Positions 36,834 to 49,700 of a stretch of 64,000 nt of DNA are shown piece by piece. The first letter of the stretch is position 1. Each line of letters begins with the position of its first letter. The translations under genes and the position numbers were made by a program. Below the pieces are notes generated by a model, which saw only the letters and a list, made by a program, of their open reading frames with translations, was not told the origin of the DNA and searched no databases. Origin of the DNA: Oreocharis arfaki. Taxonomy: Eukaryota; Chordata; Aves; Passeriformes; Paramythiidae. Where the stretch lies: contig VZRR01004511.1 of assembly GCA_013398015.1 (NCBI GenBank), forward strand, positions 222,263 through 286,262, in the 5' to 3' direction.

Positions 36834-36857
36834 AAGCTCTTTTAGAAGCTCTTTTAG
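36834..36857. repeat. Perfect 12-bp tandem duplication
   Basis: AAGCTCTTTTAG occurs twice, head to tail (36834-36845 and 36846-36857). Confidence 0.9.
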
Positions 36858-39800
36858 AACCGCTGTCCTTCCATTCTGTAGAAATATCTTTCACTCTTTT
36901 GGACAAGTCATCCAGATCACACCATGCTTCCCTGAGCTCAGTGACATCACTCTTCAACTGGGTTTTGTGTCATCAACAATATTTATACTTGCTCCCATGT
37001 GATTGCAGCAGGTTTTGAACAGAAGCAGCCTACTGTCAATTCCTGGGGAACTTTTCCATCAAATGATTTTCTGTTGTCTGCTATTTGGAGAGATGTCTCT
37101 GTTAGCCATTTAACAGGTTGTCTTGACAGCGTATAATGCCATTTTTATGAAAAGAGTAGGGCATCAAACAAAATAAGATACTCAAAATAGATGAAGTCTA
37201 CGACATCTACACTGTCATTTTATTTCATTGCTTTTAAAATGAGAAGGTTTACTTTTAATGACAAATTCAGCACTCACTATATTGACTTTAGAAACTCTAG
37301 TCACATTTTTCTGAAATTACAGGTGATTATGAGAGCCCAAATTGAGGCACATAAAAAGAAGCACTTTTCTAAGAGGCAGTATCCTATAGTTTCTGAATAT
37401 CAAGGACTACAAACAACAGATTTCAATGGAAATCAACAGCTGTTCATTTACTGAATAGTAGCACTTGTAAACAGAGCTTGCAATAAGTCACAAAGCTCAT
37501 GCTCCCTGGAAAATACAGTTTGGGGTTAAAAAGGACTAGGGTGAGTGGAAAAGCAAGGGACTTGAGGTTAGAATATGTGATACTCTGCAATTCTTTTGAG
37601 CATTTTATCTCAGTAGATGAGGTAGATGGAAGACTTGGATTCAGGACCAACGTAAGCCAGCTTGAATTTGAATTGTGGATAATCTGATACTCCTCCTCCT
37701 GAGCCACGACTTCTGCTCTGTTCTCCCTGACAGCATGATGATTCATCTCAGCTCTAATCAGGCATCTGATTTCACTGACTACATAGCACTACAAGTGCAA
37801 AAAAGGTGATACAAGGGAGAGGAAATGAACACTTGTTCCATGGTTAGCAGGTGCCATTTTGCAGGAGGAAACTCCTCGAACTGTATATCTAGTTAAACTG
37901 TTTGTGAGCTGGTACTGAAAATGGCAGGGGGTATGTAATTTACAATGCTTTGCCGCTATTCTGTTTCTTCAGGTGGATTCCTTCCATCCACGTTTTGAAC
38001 TTGGCCTTCCTGTTTGCTTAGGGAAAACCCTCATTGGCATAAATAACAATTTTACTTGAGTATGTAAATGGCTACTTGGTTCTTGCCTTTCTAGATTAAC
38101 AGTAGGCAGGGGAGTAGTTAAGTGGTTTGAATCCACAGAACAATAAGCACAGGTAGAGTAAAAAGTATGAGATGGAGAACAGGAGATGCAATTAAAGGAA
38201 GAATCATGAGGAATGTGTTCAAACTTGATTAAGGCATTACAGGCACTAGTTTATTATATTGTTTATAGAACTGAACATTTTTCTGATAAATAGATTTGGG
38301 TTTGGTAATGGATTTTGTAATGCAATAATGGTGACGTACCATTCTGATGAGAACAAAAAAGTGTGAAACTATGGATCTGCACAACTGCAAGTTTGTTATT
38401 GCTGGAAAATTCATGGCTGAATGATTGCTATTAAAACAGTTAGCAAAAAAATTCTGTAAGCCAGATTTGCCTAGTAAGCCAGAACAAAAAGAAAGTCAAT
38501 ACATGTAACATTTTAAAAGTATTTTGGAAGATCAGAAATTAGTACATGATTATTCTTATGAACTGTGGTTACTCTAAACTTACAAACCAGCTATCGCTTG
38601 ATCAAGAGCCAGGAAGAAAAAACATTACCATATACCTGAAGAGATTTTGAAGTAAATATAAAACATGTAGGGATTTGAAGGTGCCTTCTGAGCAGCAGCT
38701 TTTTAGCAGTATGCCAAGTGCATCTGCAGTTAAAATTTTGAAAGCCTAGACAAAAGATTTAATATCTAAATATCAATATTTAATACAGGAAATATAGGGA
38801 GCAACATCTCCCAAACACAAACGTCAGTCTTTTCCTGCTACGCTGCATTAGGTAGAGAGCCAGGCTTTGTCCTGTGTTTCTCCAGTACAATACGAACTCT
38901 TTCCATGGAGAACCACTGTTGGGAATTATGAGGTTGCCAGATTGAGAGAGACTATTACAGATGATGAGATCAGGATCTCTTTCTCGACTAGCTATGCAGC
39001 TGCTCCAAGGGCACAGTAATAATAGTCCCTCTTGCCCTCAACAACGTAACAAAGAGCAGGATTTAAAAGCCTGTACTCCACTATAGTGCTTGTGAAAGTT
39101 ACTTTGCACAGGGAAGAAAGGGCTACACCTCCGATGTTGAGTGCACACTTCTGCCCCTCTGTACATCACCTACGGCATTGCAGGCTTAGTCTGGGCTCAT
39201 CGGGAGATGGTTGTTTGAGAGCATGTCTTCAGGAGGACTGGAGAAGAATGTTCCTATCAGGCAAAACACTGAAAGCTGGCAGTAATAAAAAAAAAAGCTT
39301 GTAGTTGGATGTTGGATGGACTTCGGTAGGTAAAGCTTACTAAATTTACTAAATTTGCATTAACCCTGGTAAAGACAAGGCTTGAAAGTCTGACTCTTCC
39401 CTTCTGCACACTGTTCATTGTCCTCCATGTGATCAGAAAAGCTCTCAATCTCTGAACTCCACCAAAGTATTCCCAACCACTGTCTGAAACATGCTGTCTG
39501 GAATTGTCCTGTGGGAGGCACAGTGCTTGCTATTTCTCTCCTGTTAGCTCTAATCTCCTTGTTTTTCACTGCCGCAAACCAGGTGAAGGGACAAGAACAA
39601 CATGCAAAGTAGGTAAGCAGTGTGTTATGAAAAGTGCATCTGTTGGCTAGGAGGAGAGGAGACAACAAAGTCTTTAGATTATTTCCTGCGGAATTGTGAG
39701 GGGAATATTCTGCCCAATCCTTTTTTAGTAGAGAAGGATTTCTGTAGGTTGTATATTCTCTTTCATTTCAAGAAGATATTTACAGCTGAACTAGAATGGC

Positions 39801-40396
39801 ACACAAAAATTAGTAGCAACTAATAAAACTCATTGGAGAGGTGTGAACCAATACTCTAACTGTTCACTCTGCTAGACATAACACATATTTTTGATAGCTG
39901 TCCTCCTTATGAGGATTTAAAAGCAATTTAAATATCAATACAAGGTCTTTGGGATAGAAAGCATCTAAGGAAACCAGATGACACCAACCTGAACTACAAA
40001 GTTTTCTGCCATCCTTTGAGATACACAAAATTCAGGGTAAGTTTCACTAGACACAAACGCTTTTGGCTGTTTAGAAATTCTTTTTTAAAAGAAGCATTCT
40101 TTAGAGTTCTGCCACTTAGGAATCTCTTATTCAAATTATCCCAGTCTTGCATAAAAACATCAAAGGCTGGCTCTTGAGGATGTCCTCAGAGAAGTGATCT
40201 CGTTTTACATCTGGGAGGATGCGAGTCTCTAACAAACTAGAGGAGTCCTTGATTAGATGGCAAAAGACACTATGCTGCTAGTAAATTCCTAGAAAAAAAG
40301 ACTGCCTTGTCTGGCTAGGAGAAAACCTCTGGGATAACAACCCTTTGCATCCTGGGAGATTCCATTAAATGGAATATCATATGCTCACAGAACACC

Positions 40397-40415
40397 TAGT
40401 GCCCGGAAGGCACTA
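40397..40415. repeat. 7-bp inverted repeat with 5-base loop
   Basis: TAGTGCC (40397-40403), CGGAA, GGCACTA (40409-40415). The arms are perfect. It is short, and such hairpins are expected by chance in a window of this size. Confidence 0.7.
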
Positions 40416-41844
40416 ATTACTAACACTTCCCTTCCTGGGGGCTTCCTCAAAGCTTAGGTATCTCTCAGCCTGGTACCAAACAGATCAACCCTCTCAGTGG
40501 TGTGAGAAGGTTTTTAGCGCCTAAACTTGTAAATGAGCTAATCTGACATTTCTAGTGAACCCACCCTCCAGAGAGACTAAACTATGCAGCTGTCCATGAT
40601 GTAGAGGTGTCAGCTCTCCTGCTGCACTTGATTCTCAGCCATTTTAATGTAGGTGGCTCCATGCTGCACCAGCAGTGCTTCCAACAGGCAGCTGTGGCCA
40701 GGGCGTGCCAAAACTGGGGCATGGCATGATGTGGGGGTGTGCTGGCAAGGCTGGGAGCCCCCTGGACACTGCAGCAGTTCTGAGAGTCTGATGACAGAGC
40801 AATCTTCTGCAGTCCAGAGAGAACTTGTGGTCTGCTCCCAGATGACTTAGCTTGACCTTGAAGAGGTTCCTCTAGCAGGACAGTGCTAAACAACAGTGAA
40901 TTTAACTTCAATTAAGTACTAATGGCTAGCTGTAGGCTTTTCCTGCACAGTAAAATGAAGCCACAAGATGATGTTTGAAGGTATTCCACAGCTCCACTAG
41001 CAGAGGTGTGTCCTGCCTGCTACATGGCAGCAGTATCACCCATGAAGGTGTGGCTTACTCTCTTCAGTAATTTACCTGGTCTATAACACTTTGAAGATCC
41101 AACTGATGAAGCAAGCTCCATTTGAAAATGCACACACAAGGAGAATTAGGTTCCACTTGGAAATTAATTCAATTTAAAACTGGCTTTGAGATCCCTATCT
41201 GTGTGAAAAGTGTCATAGAGATTGATGTATTTTGCTGTCACATTGTTTTTTTTGAGGTCAGGTCTTTCAGTATCTTGCGACTACAAACTCAGATTTTGAC
41301 TGTTTATCTTACCCTAAGCCCATATGAAGCTCATTGCAAGGCTGTTTGGGTAATGCTGAATGTTTAATGAGACCAATTTTCAAACAGCCATGTTGTCCTA
41401 GCCTTACACTTCTTAGCAGTTAATTTGCTCGGAGCATAAAAATAAGACCCCAACAGATCTTTCTGGAACCCCAAAACGCTGGCCAACGTTCAGAGGTGAT
41501 TACAACCCGGGGGGGATGCAGTTTTCAGGCATTCAACAGACCTTACTTTCAAGAAGTATTTCGTGAAGCACTGAAAAACATGGCACCCGTAATTGCTACT
41601 TACTCTGCTTAAGACATTTAAGCTTCCTGGTGATGACAAGCAGCACCCACTTACCACTGTGCTAAGTAGTCTCTGCAGCATGGCTTGGAAGAGTGTCTAT
41701 ACTGAGCATTGGCACTCAGCAGTGTTTAGATTGGACTTCTTCCCCCATTTTTTAACAATTATTTCTTTCTCCAGCTAAATTTTTCGTGGACCTTAAACAA
41801 CCAGCTGACAAACAGGATGTTCTTGCTAGCACCACATCACCCCC

Positions 41845-42420
41845 NNNNNNNNNNNNNNNNNNNNNNNNNNNNNNNNNNNNNNNNNNNNNNNNNNNNNNNN
41901 NNNNNNNNNNNNNNNNNNNNNNNNNNNNNNNNNNNNNNNNNNNNNNNNNNNNNNNNNNNNNNNNNNNNNNNNNNNNNNNNNNNNNNNNNNNNNNNNNNNN
42001 NNNNNNNNNNNNNNNNNNNNNNNNNNNNNNNNNNNNNNNNNNNNNNNNNNNNNNNNNNNNNNNNNNNNNNNNNNNNNNNNNNNNNNNNNNNNNNNNNNNN
42101 NNNNNNNNNNNNNNNNNNNNNNNNNNNNNNNNNNNNNNNNNNNNNNNNNNNNNNNNNNNNNNNNNNNNNNNNNNNNNNNNNNNNNNNNNNNNNNNNNNNN
42201 NNNNNNNNNNNNNNNNNNNNNNNNNNNNNNNNNNNNNNNNNNNNNNNNNNNNNNNNNNNNNNNNNNNNNNNNNNNNNNNNNNNNNNNNNNNNNNNNNNNN
42301 NNNNNNNNNNNNNNNNNNNNNNNNNNNNNNNNNNNNNNNNNNNNNNNNNNNNNNNNNNNNNNNNNNNNNNNNNNNNNNNNNNNNNNNNNNNNNNNNNNNN
42401 NNNNNNNNNNNNNNNNNNNN
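41845..42420. other. Assembly gap (576 N)
   Basis: An unbroken run of N immediately upstream of the C-rich 5' UTR of PRKAR2B. It almost certainly conceals the GC-rich core promoter and most of the 5' UTR. Reading frames reported across it are artefacts of N. Confidence 0.99.
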
Positions 42421-42473
42421 CCCCTCTCCCTCCCCCTTCCTGGCCGGGCTGCGCCCCCCCGGCCGGCCCCGGC

Positions 42474-42801
42474 ATGAGCATCTCCATCCCGGCGGGGCTG
42501 ACGGAGCTGCTGCAGGGCTTCACGGTAGAGGTGCTGCGAAGCCAGCCCGGGGACCTGCTGGAGTTCGCCCTCCAGTACTTCGGGCGCCTCAAGGAGGAGG
42601 CGGCGACGGCCAAGGCGGCAGCGGAGAAGGAGCCGAGCGGCCGCAAAGCGGGCACCGGCCATGACAGGGGCACACAGCCGCCGCGCCGCGGCCCCCCCGA
42701 CGCCCGCGGGGTCAACTTCGCCGAGGAGCCCATGCAGACCGACTCCGAGAGCGGCGAGGACGAGCAGCCGCCGCCGCCGCCGCCGCCGCAGCAGTTCCCG
42801 G
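42474..42801 (+). CDS. PRKAR2B: PRKAR2B exon 1 (RII-beta dimerisation/docking domain and linker)
   Basis: The exon opens at ATG 42474 and gives 109 codons plus the first base of the next codon, then donor GTAAGG at 42802. Residues 1-45 (MSISIPAGLTELLQGFTVEV, LRSQPGDLLEFALQYFGRL) form the RII dimerisation/docking helices that bind A-kinase anchoring proteins. The conserved GVNFAEEPMQ (79-88) and the acidic TDSESGEDE follow. RII-beta dimers hold two PKA catalytic subunits inactive until cAMP binds. The autoinhibitory RRAS and both cAMP-binding domains lie in later exons outside the window. The region between residues 42 and 78 is alanine/arginine/proline-rich and unlike human; the exon is 7 codons longer than the human one by my count. 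A seven-proline run (99-105) is encoded by (CCG)7. The start is chosen by homology to MSIEIPAGLTELLQGF. Confidence 0.96.
42768..42788 (+). repeat. PRKAR2B: (CCG)7 coding trinucleotide repeat
   Basis: Seven perfect CCG codons encode proline 99-105 of RII-beta, immediately after the acidic stretch and before QQFP. The run is pure, so it could vary in length between individuals. Confidence 0.95.
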
Positions 42802-43683
42802 GTAAGGCTCCCCCGCCTCGCCGGCCCCGGGGATGGGGGCGTGGGGGGGCTCCCGCAGCCGCCCGGGCTCAGGTGCGCGGCCGGGGGGATGGGGGTCCCG
42901 GCCCGGGCCGCTCGCCGTGTGAGGAGCCCTGGGGGTCGCAGGGGAGGTGCGAGCGCGCTGGCCTCGGTTGGGACACGGGCAGCGGCGGCACCGCGGGCAG
43001 GGACCGCCTGCGCTGACGCCAAACAGCGGAGCCCGCGGGAGGTTTCCCGTATCCCGCGGCAAACTTTAACCTCCCGGGCTTTCCCCTGTTGTTCGGCGGT
43101 GCTGGGTGTTTGGTATACAGGTATCACCAGCTGCATCGCTTGTCGCGTATGAGCCTGTAATAATCTAGCAAAGATCTCTATGTTTCATTTTTGTAAGAGC
43201 AAAGGAGAGCAAATCTGCATTCTGTAATTCATGCAGGGGTATGTCTACCTTAGAAAACACCTCTCATGGGTATGTTACTGTATTCACGCACCCGATTAAG
43301 CATTTTACGTAGATGTACTTATATGTGTTTTAAAAAGTAGAGCACAATTTAAAGCGTAATTTCTTCCTGAAAGCCAGGGTGAAATTTTCTGCATTTAGAA
43401 GGGCCTGTGGAACAAGTGTTGCTGTAATAGCAAAGAACATATGCGGTATCTTTATGTTTGAAGGTAACACCGATCTGCACGCAGCTAATGACACCTTATC
43501 TTTGTGCGGCTGACAGGCTTTATTTAGAGACTGTGTCAATCCATCTGCTGGTGTGGGTTATGGGACGGGTATGAGCTGACTCTGAAGGGTGCGCAGTGCT
43601 CTGCCTTTGTGTCACGAGCAGGCTGACTGAAGGGTCAGTCAATACGGTTAGATGGAGAAGAGGAAAGCGTCCAAGCGTCTTCA

Positions 43684-43685
<2 letters not shown>

Positions 43686-43720
<35 letters not shown>
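43686..43720. repeat. Homopolymer T35
   Basis: An uninterrupted run of 35 T. It may be simple expansion or the poly(A) tail of a minus-strand retroposed transcript whose body would lie to its right (from 43721). No convincing target-site duplication was found. Confidence 0.95.
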
Positions 43721-43721
<1 letters not shown>

Positions 43722-46700
43722 AGGATAGCTTGAAGTTGAAGCGTATCTCATCGGATCATCAAAGTAGTCATCCCTCCGAGTCGTGTTGGAGGTAGATTTA
43801 CTTAGCAGAGTACCGAAGGCAGTTGTTTGCTTGTTGGATATCAGTGCAGTTTCTAAAATGATGTTATGTGCGTTTTATCAGGAAATGTAGATAAACAAGT
43901 AGGCGTTTAAGAACTGGGTAAGTTTTCAAAATGCTTCATGTTACCCCATAAGACAGTCGCCATTCTTTTCATCTGTTCCTTGCAGCTATACCCACTTGTA
44001 TTTAATGAGAAATTGAATCTGTCGATCAGGTTCTGCAGATTTATGTGGCAGTTTTAAACTCTAATGTTGATTATGTGACATTAGTAGAAATTTGAAAATT
44101 TGCTGTCTTTGAAAACTGAAATGGTTATAGTATGGAAGAAAAAAAATTATTATCCTAATTCACTAACGCTAGATGTGTTTTTTCAAACATTAATTATTAT
44201 AACACCAAACAATCTCATTGGTAAATGGAGAACTGGAATGTTGTATGGAGGGAAGTGCAGAAATATAGTTTTATTTATTAGTATGTATGTGTTACATACC
44301 TGTAACTTTACAGGGTGCTTTAAGAAGTTTCTAAGCTTTTGTAATTAATAGCTGTAATCAGGATTCTTTTGACAGTCTTTTTGCTGTGATTGTGAAGAAG
44401 AAAAGCCATTATTGTCAATAGTCTCATTAAGGGACATGCTAGAATCTCTTAGTTTGACTAATTGATTTACTTTTTTGATGAAAAACCTTTCAAAATACCA
44501 CATTTTTAAGCTTAATATATTTTGAGCATTTAATTGTATTATGATTTGTAATTTCTGTCAGTTCAAATAATTATTATTTAAAAGAAACAAAAAAATGAAA
44601 ATATTTGTGAAGCCAGGGAAAGGTTAATAAGAAGTAACTCATAGTAAATGATTACTAATAGTGTGCTTGTGTATGTGTGCATTGTGCAGGAGTGTCTATT
44701 TTAATTTCAAATTTTGTGTCTGCTCTGAATATATTCTTCTAAGGTAACATAACAATGCATCCACTCAGCCTTTTGTTAATAACTGGAGGCATAAAGGCTT
44801 GTATTCAAATATTTGTTTAATGTGTTTAAATACCAATTTAAAAGCATATTTCTTTTATACTTTTGCTTTCTGTTTCTAGAAGTAGCAATTCTTAAGAACT
44901 TAAGTTTGGGGCAAGTATTTTAAATTTAATTTTTTCTTTTGCCCTTATGAATGATGAAACTTCTTCTGTATTGCTGATTTGTCCTTAGAAGAGGACAACA
45001 AATTTGTAAAGTTGATGAGCAAATGTGAAATGAAAACCCATGTGAAAGAGGTCAGGCCTGGTGGTGGTATCTTTTCTTTGGTAAAGCAGTACACTTGAAA
45101 TGTCAAACTGACTGTTCCTTAATTAATTCAAACAGACTATTGTTGAGCTTTCACTGTAAATGCTCCAAACCTATTTTTCCCCACCAAATATTTTTAAATA
45201 CCTACAAGCACTGCAGTTGAACTCTTTGTCAGTATTAGTTTTGTCCTTGAAATATATTTTGGAAGGTAGATGAGAATTATCCTGTTTCAGAAATGATGAG
45301 ATGAGGCATAAGCTGTGTTAAAAATGAAAAAACCCTGCACTTGGGATTAAGAGTTATATGTGAACCTTGAATTAAACTCTCATCAGGTCTCTGCTGTATC
45401 CATTACCTCAGATGCAGAAACCACATAGAGGTAAAAACAGTTACCTTGTCTGGAGGGAGAGCTTTGTTCTATTGGTGTCATGGTTTTGAATTGACACCTG
45501 GATTTAAGGTGACCTCAGAAATGACATTGTTTATGTTCAGAGTATTTAGATTATCCCCTTCAGAGCACACAGTTTAATTTGGAAATGTTTTTTAGATGCT
45601 CTACTTGAATTGTTTGTTTTAAAAAATATATTTAATTGTCCTGCATGGGTGTATTAGCACTAATCGGTTACAACGAGTAATTCATACTAATAACAATTAC
45701 TAAATTGAATAGGACATATACGTAAAAATGAGCCCCATTTTAGAAAATTTGTCTAACTTTTAACAGGTCTGAAGCACACATTAAGATTTATTAAACTGTG
45801 TCTGCAAAATTTGAAAATATTCTGTAAATTATTTGTTCTTCTTGCAGTGACTATACTTTTCTTTTGATGTTACCACTTACATGTTGATTTGCAACTTATT
45901 TTGGTGGGTAGTAACCCATGTAATTTGTAACAGCTGTTTTAAAATATCTGCCGTAGCTAAAAATTCGTATGTCATCTAGCCTTAATATGAATTAGTAGAG
46001 GAGTTTCTAAAGCTAGCACTGCTGTTCTTTAAACTCAAAAATTGCAGTGCTATATGTATCATTTGGCACTACATAGCCTCTGTTTATTTTTCTTTTGTTT
46101 TGTTTTACTTCAGTTTGTTTTAGTGTCTTTCTCAGATAGTGGTGTATTTTAACAGGAAAATACTACAGCTGTCCCTCTCCTCCCCCGTATGCTTCTGTTG
46201 GTGTGTTGGTTGCTTTGAGCTCCTTCTTTGAAAACTTGAGCTAGAAAATGCAAGTATGTATCTCAGCTTAACCCACTGATTGTGCCTAAATAATGTAAGA
46301 TCACTGTTTAGTTCAAACATCCATATTCTACATTACAATACCAATTTTAAAGGCATGTCTTTATTTTAGTTCATTTATTCAGTCTGAAGTGCTTTACAGA
46401 TGTACCATTCATAGAAATTTTGAAATAATAGGTAAATTGTAGAAATGAGAGCATCAGAAAAAGCTTTGCACACAACTACATTTGTGCCAGCTTTGTGATG
46501 TTAGATGGTACTTCACCAGTTCTGTTAAGCTTTTTTATGGTTTTTTTCCTCAAATTAAAGAAAATCAGAAAGCACTGATTAGGTTCTGACTTTCCTCTAG
46601 GTCTATCATGTGTAGATAACAGGGAGGTTAGAGCAGCGGAAGGGGTCAGAAAGAGCAAGGGAGCAATATAAAAATACATATAGTTTGTAGTGGGATATCA

Positions 46701-49700
46701 TTAAATCGGGGGCCATATAGAAAAGCATGTGAATTTCTTATAAATGTGTATATTCTAAGTAAAATCTGGGGTGTGATGGGTAACGGCTGAAAGCACTACC
46801 ATCTGATAGGTACTTCGCCAACGTTAGAAATTAAGTTTTAATAATTTCTACGGTCACTCTTTTGAAATATAGAAAGAAATAAAACATTATTTGTATAATT
46901 ATAAGGATAAACCCGATTGGACCCAGGCTGGAGCAGCCTTACTGTGGATGCGATTTAAAAGGGACAAGTTTCCAGCCACAGACCGTTGTGAGCATGGCAT
47001 TCTTGGAACACTCCTTGGCAAGGCTTTGGGCCATATCTCCTTGCAATTTTCTAGACTATGTCTGCTGTGAATAATGTGTGTGAAGAGTAAATAATGTGTG
47101 TAAATAACTGTTCAAGGGTGTTCAAGGGTCTTCTTCAGGAAGAAGATGGATTCTGGGAAGGAAAAGAATTCCAGCTGCATGAATTGGGTGCCTTGCTGGT
47201 CTAGTAGGCCTTGGTCAGGGGTTGACTGCTGGCTGCTCTTTTCTACTAGTGTACATGGTCACAAAAACACAAAGCTTTCGATCCTTGCTGTAAAGCTTCA
47301 GAATAATGCAGATTTTTGAAATAATGGTTTCCATTATTTTTGACAGGAGCAAACTAAAATATTTTCTTTCTGCTACCAGTTATTTTAGAAGGTAAACCCA
47401 AGCAGGCTGACAGTTGTTTGTGGTTTGTTTGGGTTTTCTTTTATTTACTTAATCTGACACAGGTATTTTAGTCAAGTTGAGAGATTTGCCATCAAAAAAC
47501 TTAGTTTGACAAAATTATAAGCAACTAGAAATGTGAACTTGTAATATGTACCATTTTGTAGCCTTTGTAGTAAGGAGTAGGGTGCCCTCAGACATGCGTC
47601 TACTTGTGATTGTAGATGAAAGGAATACTTTTGACATAACAATTTTTTTTTAAAGTATGTTTATATTAATAATTTAGTTGGAATTATAGCAGTCTCCACT
47701 GAAAAGTATTTATGCATCCCTGCTCAAAATGAAGCATGCATGAGTGCAGGGGTCTCTGCTGGCTAATATTTTGTTAAAGTTTATGTATTGAAGAGAAGCA
47801 GGAGAAAATTCCGAAGACCTATGAACAGAAAAGTAGTAGAACTATACCAAAAATATTTGAATTTGTCTTCAGCTTTTTTCGCTAAGGAAACAATGTAGAG
47901 GTGATTTTGGCTGACTGTTCAGCTTGGAAAAAGAGAACAGCGTTAATTCAGTATGTATAGGAAGACATAAAATTTCACTGGCATGGGTTTGTAGTGATTG
48001 CATTATGAGTTATAACCTATAAGCAGCGTCAGTACTAACATTTGCACAGCAACACTCAGTTTCTTGCTTATATCATGTCTGTTTCAAAGGAAAACTTGCT
48101 TCCTCAGGAACTCTCTAGGAGTATTGTTTCACTTGCTGACTTCATTTCAATTTCCCAAAGAAACCTTATATTTTTTGTTCCCTGTGTTTACTCCTGTTTA
48201 TGCATTTAAGTTAATGGAAAAAACAATATATTTCCCTGCTTGGTGAAGAGAATAAAGATTCATCTCTGGACACCAGGAGAGTGTGTTTTTAGAATGTATT
48301 CCTACAGCATAATGACCTAGTGTATGTAACCTGCACAGAGGTGCTTCGTGCGTCTGTCAGGAAGTTAAGCTTGGTTTAATACATGTCTATCCCATGGTTT
48401 ATCCGAAGTCTGTTATGCAAAAGTATTGCATTATGTTCTCTAGTTCTGTCCAGTTCCCTCAGTCTGCATGAAATCTACCTAAACAGTCAAATCTCTGCAG
48501 ACTTATTTGCCTTAGCTGCTCCTGTAAATCTGGAACATATGGTTTGGAAATCACACATTTAGGTCACAAGGTACAGATTAATCAAGGTACAGGCTGCTGC
48601 TGCGCTTCTGGTTTTCAGATATCAAAGATGACCTCTAGATTGGGAAATTTCGTTTGTTGGGACAGTGATGAAAGAAAAAAGAAGGCAAGGTGGAAGGCAG
48701 GACATAGAGGTAGAAAAGGAAGTCAGTGTGTGGTAAGAGAAATACAAAGGTAAAAACAAGAGGAAGGAGGGGATACAGAACTGAAGTAAGTGGAGAAAGA
48801 TAAAAGAATAGACAGTACATGTGAGAGAGAGAGAGGACATTAAATTCTCTGCCCTTATTTTTCTACCCAGATACAGCCCTGGTCTCCCAAATTTATGTCC
48901 TGAATTGTCTATTGAAATTCTGTTTGGCTTATAAATACATTTCACAAGAGCGTAAATGTGAACTTAGCTAAAATCAGTGGTCAATGCTTTGTATGGACAT
49001 GAACTTGGTCATCTGATGTTGAGAGATCTTTTAAATGTTTTGGCATGGTCATCTCTCATATTACCATGTCTGGAGCCTCATAACACTTGTATTTTAATGA
49101 AAGTTTCAACTCATGTTTTTTGTGGCGAATCCAGATTATTTTCAGACATTTTCCATTTTAAAATAACGGTAGTGGTCATCATCAAGAAAGTCAATAGGCA
49201 TGTGGGTACATCTTCATAGACAGCTAAGAGGGTGCTGATGGAGAAATGAAATATTGACCAGTACATAACAAACATGCTGAAATGTTCCTTCTTTTAATGC
49301 TTAATACAAGTCACAGTGGTTATTTCACCAACTATTATTTTAATGGAAATGCCTTAAAGTCATGCTGCAGCAAAACTCTTCCCACCCCAGGTTTGAGCTC
49401 CTATTATGAGCTTTGAGTGAGTGTAATTATACAGAAGTTCTGTGCTTTAAAAAGGTGAGAGATTTTTAAAAAGTGAATGAAGGATGGAGAAGAGTTCGAA
49501 AAAAAGCTGTTAAAAATGACTCAGTGTTCTCTGCTGCTGGAATAGGTCTTAACATACATAAATTAGAAGAAGAAGAGGTGATTTTACTAGGGATGATACA
49601 CACATAGTCTGTTTGATATTGTAGGTTGTTTTATGGATGTGAGTGCACAAAAGATGAAGTCCATGTATGCATGAACTACTACATGCTAGATAAACCTGTG

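Larger units (their letters stand above)
35847..41844. other. Intergenic region upstream of PRKAR2B
   Basis: No supported coding gene. A stretch at about 36540-37130 faintly resembles the antisense of ancient CR1/L3-type elements and is treated as a finding only. A 12-bp perfect duplication lies at 36834-36857. The distal promoter and enhancers of PRKAR2B would be expected in the last few kilobases, but none can be identified by eye, and the sequence next to the gene is lost in the N gap. Confidence 0.6.
42421..43080. promoter_or_regulatory. PRKAR2B: CpG island (3' part) of PRKAR2B
   Basis: The segment is very G+C-rich with dense CG dinucleotides, from the gap edge through exon 1 into the first about 280 bp of intron 1. 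It then drops abruptly to ordinary AT-rich intron. This is the typical context of a housekeeping-type promoter. The 5' part of the island, with the transcription start, must lie in the gap. The 53 bases before the ATG (42421-42473) are pyrimidine-rich 5' UTR. Confidence 0.88.

Noticed and set aside
41826..43136. Reading frames of 290-436 codons on both strands around the PRKAR2B CpG island
   Set aside because: Most of their length is translated N. Only the + frame through ATG 42474 has homology; the rest is an artefact of the gap and of stop-poor GC-rich sequence.
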